In this document: positions 6,937-14,548 of the stretch, in pieces
Numbering within the stretch: position 1 is the first letter of the stretch
Layout: the number at the start of each line of letters is the position of its first letter
Assembly (NCBI GenBank): GCA_040752295.1
Contig: JBFMFE010000054.1
Coordinates: 1 to 36,262 of the forward strand
Length of the DNA stretch: 36,262 nucleotides
Reading direction: 5' to 3'
From: JBFMFE01 sp040752295
GTDB taxonomy: Bacteria > UBP15 > UBA6099 > JBFMBQ01
The notes under the pieces: generated by a model
Seen by the model: the letters and a program-made list of their open reading frames with translations, nothing else
Database searches by the model: none
What the model was told of the DNA's origin: nothing
Translations under genes and position numbers: made by a program

Positions 6937-9478
6937 TCTGAATCTGACGTTCGCTTGTTGACCCTTTTGCCGCCGCCACCTGTCTTTTCCTCTCGAACTT
7001 TATCACCCCGCCGCGCCGCTCGACGCGGAACGTCGGCGTCTCCAGCGCGAACTCATCGAACGGCAGAAGCGGCGAAGGCTCAACACCGTCCTTCCCCGGC
7101 TCGATCCCGCACAATTTCACCAGCGCCGCGATGAAACACGCGTGCAGGTTCAGGTTCATCCCCGGAAAATCCGTCCCGGGCGTCGGCACGTGGAAGAATG
7201 TCTCTCCCGGACGCCGCGCGTAATCCGCGTTTATGCTGTCAGGTCCAGTCCAGATGCCGTACCACACGTCGGGGTACACCGTCGCCTTGTGTGCCATCGA
7301 GTTCTTCCGAAAGCACTCCCATGCCTTCGCAGGGTCGTACTTCCCGTAGCCCCAGGCGAGCAGAAACCCCATCGCGTACCACGCGCCGCCGTTCACGTCC
7401 CACCCGGGCGCGAAGTGCCCCAGCGGCGTCTTCATCGGCGGGTACAGTACGTACTGCCCGAACGCCGACGGCGCGTCGAGTACATCGTGCACGTTCTCCA
7501 CCACGGACCGCGCCATGCTTTCCGGCAGCGCCCGCGAGATCAGCAGCCACGCGTGGTGCTCGAGAAAAAGGCGATCGTCTCCCAGCGGACGCCCCGCCCC
7601 GTCGTACGCCCTCGGAAACCACCTCCCGTTGAAGCTCTTCACCACCGCCTCCCTCAGCTTCCACGCGAACTCGCGCGCCCGGCACGCCGCGTCCCTGTCC
7701 CATTCCTCCGCCAGATCTGCCGCCCGCGGCAGCACGTACAGCGCCATTGCCGTGTTGAACGCGCTCTCCCCGCGCCGGATGAACCGCCCGCGATCACGCA
7801 CGAACAGCGATATGCCGTCGTTCCAGTCCCCGTCCCCCGCTCTCATCAGACCGTGCCGCCCCAGCCCGATCCGGCTGAATATGTACTCGAGCGCCAGGCA
7901 CACCCTCTCCCTGATTGACGATTCGCCCGAACCGCGCGGGTGGAACGGCGCCGCGCGGTCCAGAAACCCGAAGTCCCGCGTGAAAAAAACGTATTCCGTC
8001 AGCGCCCACAGCAGAAAAAGCTGCAGGTCGGACGGTCGCCCGTGCACCACCGCCCCGGTTGCCTTCCCAAAACCGTGCGCCGCGTACATGATCCGCCCCG
8101 ACCGCGTCATCAGCCTGAAACAGTACTCCAGGAGTTCGCGGGACAGCTCCGGCGCGAGGTATATGAGTCCCGCTGAAAACAGCGCGAGGTCACGCACCGC
8201 ACCGCGCATCCCGTGAAGGTATTCGTACGCCCCTCCCTGCGGTGTGTAGTGACGCCCGTGAGATTCATCATAAAGAAACGCGCTCCGGCTGTAGTATGAG
8301 TTCCACTTCGCCTCCCGCGCAGCGTTCCATCCGCCCGTCGGCGCCGTGAACACCGCCGCGTGCTTCAGCCGCGCCGCCGCGCTCTGCGAAAAAAAATCTT
8401 CCCTCCCTGCCGCGGTCTCGCGGTATCTCGCGATCAGGCGCTCCGCCTCGGGTCTGTCAGCGGCTCCGAACAGAAACGCCCGCCGCTGCGTTTCCCCCGG
8501 CATTACCGAAACGTCCGCGCCCACGCAAAGGCACGGCGGCAGTATCTCTCTCCCTTCTCCTCCGCCGACGGCAAGCGGCTTGTCCCTGAAACCACCGCTG
8601 CGCTTCACTAATTCGCGCGCGTCGGTGTGGACCTCTTCGGCGGCGCCGGAAAGCGACGACAGAAAAAGCCCGCGCGGGTAGTAATTCCAGCTGCTCGGTC
8701 GGTCCCTCGGCGGACGGCGCGCCCCTCGGTATTCAGGAGACAGGTACACCGCCCCGGCGGCGGCGTCCTTCTGCGCGCGAAAAAAAAACCTCCGCGCGAA
8801 CCGGTCCCTCCGCGCCTCTGCGTCAATCAGGTTCCCGGCTGCCCCGGCGGCGAGCCGAAAAAACAGGTTTACCCCCGGCGCGGGGTGAAAATATCTTCGC
8901 CCCCGCGTCGTGTACAACAGCGCTCCCGCCATATAGTGCAGGTTCACTCCGAAAAACTCCATCAGCCTCACGCGCCGCTCCGCTCCGGTCTCGTTCATGA
9001 GAACAGCCTCGCAGACCAGCACCGGGTCGTCGCCGAACGGCGCGATGACACGGTGGTCCAACCGCAACCCGCCGTGAAAACCGATCTTGCGGAAGTACCC
9101 CGCGCCGAATATGCGACGGTAACCCCGCCCCGGCGCCCCCGCCCGGTACAGATCGTCGCTCATCCGCCCGCCCTCGATAAGGAGAGCGATGCCGCCGCCG
9201 GGACACAGCCGCCGCGCGTCGTAGTAATTCAACCACTGAAGTCCGCGCGATGACTCCAGCGCCTGTACCTCGCCCCGGTTGCTCGCCACCGCCGTGATCC
9301 GGTCGTTTCCAACCTGGTGAAAGTGAACGTTCGAGCCGCGCCCCGTGGTGAATGCCGCCGCCGCGGGCACGGCGTCCTGGTCGCACGTGTATTCGTACGC
9401 CGGCAGTCCGTGCTCGTCCTCTATCCACGCCCCGAACGAACCCCCGTCGGTTGCTCTTTCCGTGCAGTTTCTTCCCAT
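6926..9478 (-). CDS. GH94-like glycoside phosphorylase / GH36-type hydrolase
   Basis: The protein has 850 aa when started at the ATG at 9478. An N-terminal beta-sandwich (about 1-340) precedes an (alpha/alpha)6 barrel. The barrel has the GH94 catalytic-acid motif GDGDWNDGISLF (DWND at 551-554) and the conserved later segments PPMKTPLGHFAPGWDVNGGAWYA (split here by position, about 770-790) and YPDVWYGIWTGPDS. These place it with cellobiose-phosphorylase-like enzymes, which split beta-glucosides with phosphate. No signal peptide is seen, in line with a cytosolic role. A longer reading to 9694 adds a low-complexity Arg/Gly-rich N-terminus unlike the family, so I reject it. A TGTATAAT box at 9525-9532 on this strand supports the shorter start. 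The exact substrate cannot be told. It stands alone, with no transporter next to it. Confidence 0.82.
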   Translation of the reverse strand: MGRNCTERATDGGSFGAWIEDEHGLPAYEYTCDQDAVPAAAAFTTGRGSNVHFHQVGNDRITAVASNRGEVQALESSRGLQWLNYYDARRLCPGGGIALLIEGGRMSDDLYRAGAPGRGYRRIFGAGYFRKIGFHGGLRLDHRVIAPFGDDPVLVCEAVLMNETGAERRVRLMEFFGVNLHYMAGALLYTTRGRRYFHPAPGVNLFFRLAAGAAGNLIDAEARRDRFARRFFFRAQKDAAAGAVYLSPEYRGARRPPRDRPSSWNYYPRGLFLSSLSGAAEEVHTDARELVKRSGGFRDKPLAVGGGEGREILPPCLCVGADVSVMPGETQRRAFLFGAADRPEAERLIARYRETAAGREDFFSQSAAARLKHAAVFTAPTGGWNAAREAKWNSYYSRSAFLYDESHGRHYTPQGGAYEYLHGMRGAVRDLALFSAGLIYLAPELSRELLEYCFRLMTRSGRIMYAAHGFGKATGAVVHGRPSDLQLFLLWALTEYVFFTRDFGFLDRAAPFHPRGSGESSIRERVCLALEYIFSRIGLGRHGLMRAGDGDWNDGISLFVRDRGRFIRRGESAFNTAMALYVLPRAADLAEEWDRDAACRAREFAWKLREAVVKSFNGRWFPRAYDGAGRPLGDDRLFLEHHAWLLISRALPESMARSVVENVHDVLDAPSAFGQYVLYPPMKTPLGHFAPGWDVNGGAWYAMGFLLAWGYGKYDPAKAWECFRKNSMAHKATVYPDVWYGIWTGPDSINADYARRPGETFFHVPTPGTDFPGMNLNLHACFIAALVKLCGIEPGKDGVEPSPLLPFDEFALETPTFRVERRGGVIKFERKRQVAAAKGSTSERQIQNDE

Positions 9479-9524
9479 TTCCCGTTGCTCACTGCCGCCG
9501 CGTTCCCCGGCAGCCTCGCGCCGA

Positions 9525-9532
9525 ATTATACA
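9525..9532 (-). promoter_or_regulatory. -10 box of the GH94-like gene
   Basis: TGTATAAT on the minus strand puts the transcription start near 9518, about 40 bases before the ATG at 9478. The -35 region is poor. Confidence 0.4.
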
Positions 9533-9732
9533 TCCCCTGCGCTGCTCCGGGATTCTTTCGAAGGAACGCCGCCGGCGATGAACTGACAGCAACGGGCTGT
9601 CCCGGCGCCCCCCGCCCGTTGTGCGCGTATTCCGCGGCTGTGCGTCCGCTCTCGCGCACCCGCGGGCGCCGCCGTGATGGATGGAGTAAGTCAACGCGGA
9701 ACGTTCAGCCCATCCCGGTCGTCACGTGAACT

Positions 9733-10077
9733 TCACCGGCGCTCTTTCGGCGGCGTGTGATTCGGAACGGATGCGCTCCGTCTGCGCCGGCTCTCCGCGT
9801 CGCCGGCGCCGCGCAGCGGAAATCCGTACCGCGCCTCGTCCCACAGACGGAACATCTCCTGCAATTCTTCCTCCGAGACGGGCGCGCCGCCGTCCCGGCG
9901 GGACTCCGCATCGCCGCCGGGCGGCGTTCCGGCGGCGGGGGGCGGGGGCTTTCGCGGCGGGAACCATGGGGGGTTCTTGATAATATACAGCGACAGAAGC
10001 AGAAATCCGCCCAGTATGAGCAGCGTCAGCGCCCGGTACTTTTTCAACGACTCAAAGAGGTTCCCCGAAAAAGCCAT
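9733..10077 (-). CDS. small single-pass membrane protein, unknown function
   Basis: The protein has 114 aa. A short basic N-terminus (MAFSGNLFESLKKYR) is followed by one strong membrane helix (ALTLLILGGFLLLSLYIIK) and a Pro-rich segment (PPWFPPRKPPPP). The tail, charged and Arg-rich, contains the amphipathic stretch EEELQEMFRLWDEARYGFP. That is a type II-like topology with the tail outside or in the periplasm. No family is recognised. It is divergent from the flagellin gene. There is no Shine-Dalgarno sequence in front of its ATG; the upstream bases are a T-run. Hydrophobicity and the sensible N-terminus argue that it is real. Confidence 0.6.
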   Translation of the reverse strand: MAFSGNLFESLKKYRALTLLILGGFLLLSLYIIKNPPWFPPRKPPPPAAGTPPGGDAESRRDGGAPVSEEELQEMFRLWDEARYGFPLRGAGDAESRRRRSASVPNHTPPKERR

Positions 10078-10168
10078 GGAAAAAAATTTTCAAGATGTGT
10101 TTATTTATTCATTATAACAGTGTATCATATACGAAGGAAGAGTATAATTACACAGGGAGGTGTCAGTC
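10078..10168. promoter_or_regulatory. AT-rich divergent promoter region of flagellin
   Basis: For the flagellin, TTTATT (10100-10105), 17 bases and TATCAT (10123-10128) are the best sigma-70-like pair. A TATAAT also lies at 10143-10148, very close to the ribosome site. For the minus strand, TATAAT is at 10111-10116. I see no sigma-28 (TAAAGTTT-N11-GCCGATAA) or sigma-54 (GG-N10-GC) flagellar promoter. Confidence 0.4.
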
Positions 10169-11032
10169 ATGCCGCTCGGAATTCAGGGAGTAACAGGCAG
10201 TAATTCGCTCTTCGCCCTTAACATGCTGCGTCTCCAGGGGGTGGGGATGCAGCGAAACCTCGCCCAGTTGTCTTCGGGACAGAGGATACCCTTTGCCTTC
10301 ATAGACCCCAGCGGGCTTGCTCTGTCACAGGGGTTCAGGGCGCAGATCGGGGGAACCGAACAGGCGATTTACAACGCGCAGGACACGGTGAACCTCGCGC
10401 GCACCGCCGAAGCGACGCTCGGCAATCAGACGGAAATACTCGGCAGGATGCGAGACGTCTCCGTCCGCGCCGCCAACGAAGCCACCATGACGGACGCCGA
10501 CAGGGCGAGGCTCAACCAGGAATTCCAGTCCCTCAGCGCCGAACTCACCCGCGCCGGCGAAGCCTCCACGTTCAACACAAAGCAGCTCACGTCCGAAGCC
10601 AATCCCTTCGGCACGCAGGCGGCGCAGGTCGGTCCCAACGCCGGCGCCGAAAACCAGATTGACGTCACCGTCAACCCCTCCACCGCCAACACGCTCGGCA
10701 ACGAGGGGATCGGCGAGCAGGTCGCCGCTCAGGACGTCACAACCGCCGCCAACGCGCGCGACGCCATCACCGCGATTGATAACGCACTCGCGGAAATCTC
10801 CACGCAGCGCGCGGGGCTGGGCATCACCGAAAACAGGCTCAACTACTCCGTCAACGACCTCAGCGCACAGCGGATAAACCTCGCGGCTGCAAACTCGCGC
10901 ATCGCCGACACCGACTTCGCCGAGGCGATCACCGAAAACACGAAACTTGGCATACTCGGACAGATGAGGGTGGCAATCCTCGCCCAGGCGAACGCGCAGC
11001 CGGGCGCAATGCTGAATCTCCTCGGCATTTGA
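10169..11032 (+). CDS. flagellin
   Basis: The protein has 287 aa. It shows the flagellin N-terminal D0/D1 pattern (LRLQGVGMQRNLAQLSSGQR, then GGTEQAIYNAQDTVNLARTA and MRDVSVRAANE) and the C-terminal coiled region (ENRLNYSVNDLSAQRINLAA, then ADTDFAEAITE). The final stretch is LAQANAQPGAMLNLLGI, the usual end of filament proteins. The central variable region is very short (about 155-205). ATG 10169 is chosen over GTG 10160 because AGGGAGG lies 8 bases before it. A strong terminator follows, so it is a one-gene transcript. No other flagellar gene is in the window. Confidence 0.92.
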   Translation: MPLGIQGVTGSNSLFALNMLRLQGVGMQRNLAQLSSGQRIPFAFIDPSGLALSQGFRAQIGGTEQAIYNAQDTVNLARTAEATLGNQTEILGRMRDVSVRAANEATMTDADRARLNQEFQSLSAELTRAGEASTFNTKQLTSEANPFGTQAAQVGPNAGAENQIDVTVNPSTANTLGNEGIGEQVAAQDVTTAANARDAITAIDNALAEISTQRAGLGITENRLNYSVNDLSAQRINLAAANSRIADTDFAEAITENTKLGILGQMRVAILAQANAQPGAMLNLLGI

Positions 11033-11058
11033 TTCCGAGCGCCGCCTGATACGACCTC

Positions 11059-11084
11059 AAAAGCCCCTCGTGCGAGGGGCTTTT
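11059..11084 (+). terminator. rho-independent terminator after flagellin
   Basis: AAAAGCCCCTCG-tg-CGAGGGGCTTTT is a perfect 12-bp inverted repeat with a GC core, A-run on the left and T-run on the right. It can work in both directions and lies 27 bases after the flagellin stop. The minus-strand gene starting at 11559 also runs toward it. Confidence 0.93.
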
Positions 11085-11163
11085 CTATAACCGAGCGTCA
11101 GCGGCGGGGACGCCGTTTCCGCCCGGCCCCCGCTCATCATGCGTCAGGGATACGACCTGTTAT

Positions 11164-11559
11164 TTACTTGAAGAACGCGAAAAGAAGCCCCGTGAGAACG
11201 GCGATCTGTCCTGCCCAGAATATGAACATCCACCTGATGAGTTCCGACTTCGACTGCGCTATCTTTACCTCGAGATCGGATTTGACCTGCGTTATCTTTA
11301 CCTCGAGGTCGGATTTGACCTGCGTTATCTTTACCTCGAGATCGGATTTGACCTGCGTTATCTTTACATCGAGGGCGGCGATTTCTCCTCTTGTTTTCGC
11401 TGACTCCCCGGCGAGCCGCCTCTCGAATTTTTCCTCGACGAGAGTGATAACGTCCTCCTTCACGTTCCCGTCCGCCTGGTTTATGAGCACAACGAGGGCG
11501 TCCGTTGCCGCGTCGCCGAGTTTTTCCCGCAACTCCATGGGCGGATTTATTATCGCCAT
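11164..11559 (-). CDS. coiled-coil protein with C-terminal membrane helix (DUF1640-like)
   Basis: The protein has 131 aa. Residues about 1-60 are helical and acidic (MAIINPPMELREKLGDAATD, then EDVITLVEEKFERRL). Residues about 75-118 consist of an 11-residue unit, VKITQVKSDLE, repeated about 3.6 times. A membrane helix ends the protein (WMFIFWAGQIAVLTGLLFAF). This is the layout of DUF1640 or mitochondrial-calcium-regulator-like coiled-coil proteins, in which the coil stands off the membrane. The ATG at 11559 has GGAAGG upstream; the longer reading to 11619 lacks support. The function is unknown. The repeat number probably varies between strains. Confidence 0.7.
   Translation of the reverse strand: MAIINPPMELREKLGDAATDALVVLINQADGNVKEDVITLVEEKFERRLAGESAKTRGEIAALDVKITQVKSDLEVKITQVKSDLEVKITQVKSDLEVKIAQSKSELIRWMFIFWAGQIAVLTGLLFAFFK
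11256..11374. repeat. 33-bp tandem repeat inside the coiled-coil gene
   Basis: Three nearly identical 33-base units begin at 11256, 11289 and 11322, with a partial fourth from 11355. They differ by one or two bases (GATC/GGTC). The period is 11 codons, so gain or loss of a unit keeps the frame and lengthens or shortens the coil. Confidence 0.92.
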
Positions 11560-12005
11560 CTTCGACCTTCCGAAAGCCCTTACAGAATAGATTATATGAC
11601 CGCCGCGCCGGTTTTGCAACGACCCGTAAAAAACACCCGTTCCTCGAGCCGCACGTGATTACCCGCGTTTCACGGATGTTGTGGCGTAAACTTCGGCGGC
11701 GGCGCCGTTCACGCGCGGCGCCGGGTTGTGTAAGTTTCAAGCGGTTTTTTTCATGAAAGGCAGGGCGTGAATCCAGCGCCGGCGAACGCGGCGCCGCGCC
11801 CCTCCGAGCCGTTTGTCGCGTGCGGCGCAGGATGGTAAAATGAATTGAAAATCAGGCAAGGGACCGCGCGGGCGCGGCGGCGTCCGCAGGAAGCGATTTC
11901 CCCGCCTGCGGCAGGCCGGTGCGCCGCGCCGATTCCCAGCCCGGACTATTCAAACGGCGCGTGCGTCGTGAACAACGAACTTTCCGGGATGAAAGGAGAA
12001 AAAAG
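11560..12005. other. intergenic region without a supported gene
   Basis: There are 446 bases between the divergent coiled-coil and secreted-protein genes. Two identical palindromic octamers CGGCGCCG at 11700-11707 and 11716-11723 can pair as a hairpin. A small GCCTG/CAGGC hairpin lies near 11903-11915. The only clear translation signal is AAAGGAG at 11992-11998 for the next gene. The open frame upstream of 12006 has no signal peptide and poor coding character. Confidence 0.5.
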
Positions 12006-12920
12006 ATGAGGGCGTTCAATCGCTGCGTTCTGTCGGCGGCGGGTGTGGTCTTTCTGACGGCGGCGGGGGTTTCGCGGGCAACGCGGATAGTGGACTATTC
12101 CGACCCCCGGAGCGCCGTGAAAAAGATAAACGAATCAATAAAGACCGTCGAAGCCGGCGGGTACAACTACGAGGAAAAAACGATACCCCTCATAGACGAG
12201 GCGGTACATCTCCTGCGCGGTCCCATCCCCGGCGGGCAGGGCTACCAGTTCGCAAGCGTTGTGACGGACGGCTCAATCGAGCCTCAAGCTTTCGTCAGGA
12301 CAAAGGTGGATGCGGACCACAACAGGGGCGTCTTCCAGAAGGTCGCCGGAGAGACGACGACCGTGTTCGAACTCGAGATATACTCGCCCCTCCACAGGGG
12401 GTTTTTCAAGAACAACGGCGACACCTACGTCGAAAGCTACACGCTCACGTACAACCTGGGGGGCGCCGTGAAAACCGTCACGCAGGATTTCAAAACATGG
12501 GTGCGGAGGGGACAGACCTACACCATCCCCCTCCCCGGCGTCGTTGACAGGGCGCGCCTCGAAATGAGCGCCAACGTCCTGCCCTCGGACGTGAACCGCG
12601 CGTACATCGAGATGAGGGCGAAGCATCCGCGCGTGGAAGACAAGCCCGAAAGCCCGTATTACTTCGCCATACGGGAACTGCTCGACGCGAGGGACTACGC
12701 CTCCTCCTACGCGAAGCGAGATAAGGTCGCCGAAAAACTCAACGGCGCTCTCTCGTCGCTTCAGTATTTCCCCGCGGCGACGGGCGACAGGCGGCTCGAA
12801 TGCGACGCCTCGCGGATAGTGAGGGACCTCGAATACGTGCTGTACCTCGTGCGCGGCGACGAGAACGACAGGCGGCGCGCGGAGGAAAAACTCGAAAAAA
12901 TCATCGCCGATCTGCGCTGA
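12006..12920 (+). CDS. secreted protein of unknown function
   Basis: The protein has 304 aa. A Sec signal peptide (MRAFNRCVLSAAGVVFLTAA, then GVSRATR) precedes a mature part with a helical start (about 30-65). A region of alternating strands follows (VFELEIYSPLHRGFFKNNGD, then ESYTLTYNLGGAVKTVTQDF), and then a helical, charged C-terminus (RRRAEEKLEKIIADLR). The ATG has AAAGGAG seven bases upstream. I recognise no domain. The mixture of a beta-sandwich-like middle and helical ends suggests a periplasmic protein. Neighbours give no clue: an unrelated coiled-coil gene lies upstream and a convergent RNase D downstream. Confidence 0.72.
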   Translation: MRAFNRCVLSAAGVVFLTAAGVSRATRIVDYSDPRSAVKKINESIKTVEAGGYNYEEKTIPLIDEAVHLLRGPIPGGQGYQFASVVTDGSIEPQAFVRTKVDADHNRGVFQKVAGETTTVFELEIYSPLHRGFFKNNGDTYVESYTLTYNLGGAVKTVTQDFKTWVRRGQTYTIPLPGVVDRARLEMSANVLPSDVNRAYIEMRAKHPRVEDKPESPYYFAIRELLDARDYASSYAKRDKVAEKLNGALSSLQYFPAATGDRRLECDASRIVRDLEYVLYLVRGDENDRRRAEEKLEKIIADLR

Positions 12921-12982
12921 AATCCGGCGCCGTCAAAGCCCTTTCTCTGTGTCTCCGCGGTCAATTCCCCTGTGTCGCGGCG

Positions 12983-13930
12983 TCACCATGACCCCCGGTT
13001 CATCCTGCCCCGCCCCCGAGGCGGGCGCGGCACGCGGCTCAATGGGGTCTTCACACCCTCCCGCGCCGCGTTGAGTATCGCCGCGCCGTACCGCCTCATC
13101 ACCAGCCTCGTCACCCCCGGCGCCTTCGCAAGCGCGTTTTCGTCGCACCTCTCCAGGCGGGCGACGTACAGCAGCGTCGCGTGTCCGAGCACCTTGAACG
13201 GCGGAACGTCACGCCTCCGCGCCTCACGTTCCCTCCACTGGTACAGCCTGTAAAACACCGGAATGTGTTTTTTATCCAGGCTGAAGACCCCCTTCACGTT
13301 CCACATGGAGGAAGTGTCCCGCACGAGGGGCAGCGCCGCCCTCGACTCCACAGCGCGGAACTCCTCTGCCGCCTTCCCCTCGACCCCAGCGTCTTTCAGC
13401 ATGGCGTCGAGCCTGCGACCGACCTCTATTAGGTATTCGGTGTCCCTGGCAAGGTACACGAGGTGTCCGGGCGGTATGGGGCGTTTTCCCCAGTCCGACT
13501 TCCTCAGCTTTTTGCTCAGCTTCACGCCGGCGAAGTGTTCGACAAGGAACGCGAGGCTTATGCGCGGCAGCTTCAGCAGCTTCGCCGCCGTCATCGTGTC
13601 GAAAACGTTCCTGAATTCAAAACCGAAGTCGCGCTTCATACACCCGATGTCGTAATCGGCGCCGTGCATGTATTTCCTCATCCCCGCGTCGGACATGATT
13701 TTTCCGAGTTGCGGGACTTCCCCCGTTTTCAGCGGATCTATCAGAAAATTTGCGTCCGCGGTCGAGACCTGTATCATGCACACGCGCTCCTGGTACGCGT
13801 AAAGGCTGTTGCTTTCGGTGTCCACGGCACACTCGCCGGCGGACGCGAGGCGCTCAACGGCGTCTTCAAGCTCACCGGGCTTTTCGACGAGGAAGGTGGG
13901 CAGCGCGAATTCCGGGGATGTCAGCTGCAT
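12983..13930 (-). CDS. rnd: ribonuclease D (3'-5' exonuclease with HRDC domain)
   Basis: The protein has 315 aa. The DEDD exonuclease motifs are in place: Exo I DTESNS (D38, E40), Exo II MHGADYDI (D92 or D94) and Exo III YLARDTEYL (D163). The HRDC domain follows at about 210-290 (RLYQWREREARRRDVPPFKVL, shown as a pattern), as in RNase D, which trims tRNA 3' ends. The ATG at 13930 is preferred. A TTG at 13948 is in frame and would add six residues; neither start has a good Shine-Dalgarno sequence. The short C-terminal tail PRPPRGRGRMNRGSW is basic. Length is slightly below the usual 370 aa because only one HRDC is present. Confidence 0.88.
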   Translation of the reverse strand: MQLTSPEFALPTFLVEKPGELEDAVERLASAGECAVDTESNSLYAYQERVCMIQVSTADANFLIDPLKTGEVPQLGKIMSDAGMRKYMHGADYDIGCMKRDFGFEFRNVFDTMTAAKLLKLPRISLAFLVEHFAGVKLSKKLRKSDWGKRPIPPGHLVYLARDTEYLIEVGRRLDAMLKDAGVEGKAAEEFRAVESRAALPLVRDTSSMWNVKGVFSLDKKHIPVFYRLYQWREREARRRDVPPFKVLGHATLLYVARLERCDENALAKAPGVTRLVMRRYGAAILNAAREGVKTPLSRVPRPPRGRGRMNRGSW

Positions 13931-14116
13931 TGCCGTCGGCGTCCACAACGGGTCGGACGGGCTTTCGGACGTCCTCGCCGGGTCATCCGTGAAAACTGAA
14001 TAATCCGAAGTCCGACCGATAAAGTCATAAGATGAGCGGATTCAGTGTATCATATCCGCGGGGGGCAGTTCAAGTGTCGTATTGATTCAAAATGGCGTAT
14101 TTACACAACTCAGGCG

Positions 14117-14175
14117 GAATTTCGGGGACACAATACCGGGTTAAAAAGCGAATTCGGGTCATGTCCCATAAATTC
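14117..14175. repeat. REP-like inverted repeat (possible transposon scar)
   Basis: GAATTTCGGGGACA (14117-14130) and TGTCCCATAAATTC (14162-14175) pair over 12 of 14 positions, enclosing 31 bases. Palindromes containing GGGGACA are, from memory, often found beside REP-associated tyrosine transposases. No transposase gene is present here. The rest of 13931-14272 holds no supported gene. Confidence 0.45.
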
Positions 14176-14272
14176 AGGAGCGCGTCCCCACGGATTCGGG
14201 TTCGGGGCACCGGAGGACATTTTGATAAAAAAGCAAGTATTCAAGCCGAAAAATAATTTTCCGGAAAGGTGA

Positions 14273-14301
14273 TTTACACGTTTCCGGGTTTCGTGTATAA
14301 T
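14273..14301 (+). promoter_or_regulatory. sigma-70 promoter of the sigma-factor gene
   Basis: TTTACA (14273-14278), 17 bases, then TATAAT (14296-14301) preceded directly by TG. The start is expected near 14308, giving a leader of about 240 bases before the sigma gene at 14549. Confidence 0.75.
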
Positions 14302-14323
14302 ACTCTATGGAAAATGTAGGGTA

Positions 14324-14443
14324 ATGGGGCTGAAGCCAATCGGGCGGCGCGGAGTGAGTAAGGGGTCGGACGGGGGGGAAGGTCAGAGAGAGACACTGAC
14401 GATGAAGCGCCTCGGGGATTCCACGGGAATCCCTCACTCATAA
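14324..14443 (+). CDS. possible 39-aa leader ORF
   Basis: The ATG at 14324 follows TAGGG by two bases, and the frame stays open to TAA at 14441. It starts MGLKPIGRR and ends GDSTGIPHS. It lies inside the leader of the sigma-factor mRNA and overlaps the first hairpins of the folded region. It might be a leader peptide or chance. Confidence 0.2.
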   Translation: MGLKPIGRRGVSKGSDGGEGQRETLTMKRLGDSTGIPHS

Positions 14444-14515
14444 GAAACCCTGCCCGGTTCGAATAAAATGGAACCGTTTACGGCAACAGCCTGTTGTTAA
14501 TGATGAGCGACCCCT
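14361..14515 (+). ncRNA. candidate structured 5' leader of the sigma-factor mRNA
   Basis: AGGGGTCG (14361-14368) is complementary to CGACCCCT (14508-14515) and closes a region with four local hairpins. They are GTCAG/CTGAC (14382-14400), GGGATTCC-acg-GGAATCCC (14415-14433), CGGTTC-N10-GAACCG (14455-14476) and CAACA-gcc-TGTTG (14484-14496). The hairpins do not overlap, so all can form together as a multi-branched junction, and the closing stem ends 20 bases before GGAGG (14536-14540). I do not recognise a known riboswitch or a tmRNA, 6S or SRP RNA. Such a leader could control translation of the sigma factor (inference). Confidence 0.45.
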
Positions 14516-14548
14516 GACGGGAGGCGCCGTTTACCGGAGGAGCGAGCC

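Noticed and set aside
9479..9694. 72-residue N-terminal extension of the GH94-like protein
   Set aside because: Low-complexity, Arg/Gly-rich sequence unlike the family; a -10 box lies inside it.
14456..14476. GGTTCGAAT, like a tRNA T-loop
   Set aside because: No acceptor stem, D-arm or anticodon arm can be placed around it. The bases belong to a local CGGTTC/GAACCG hairpin.
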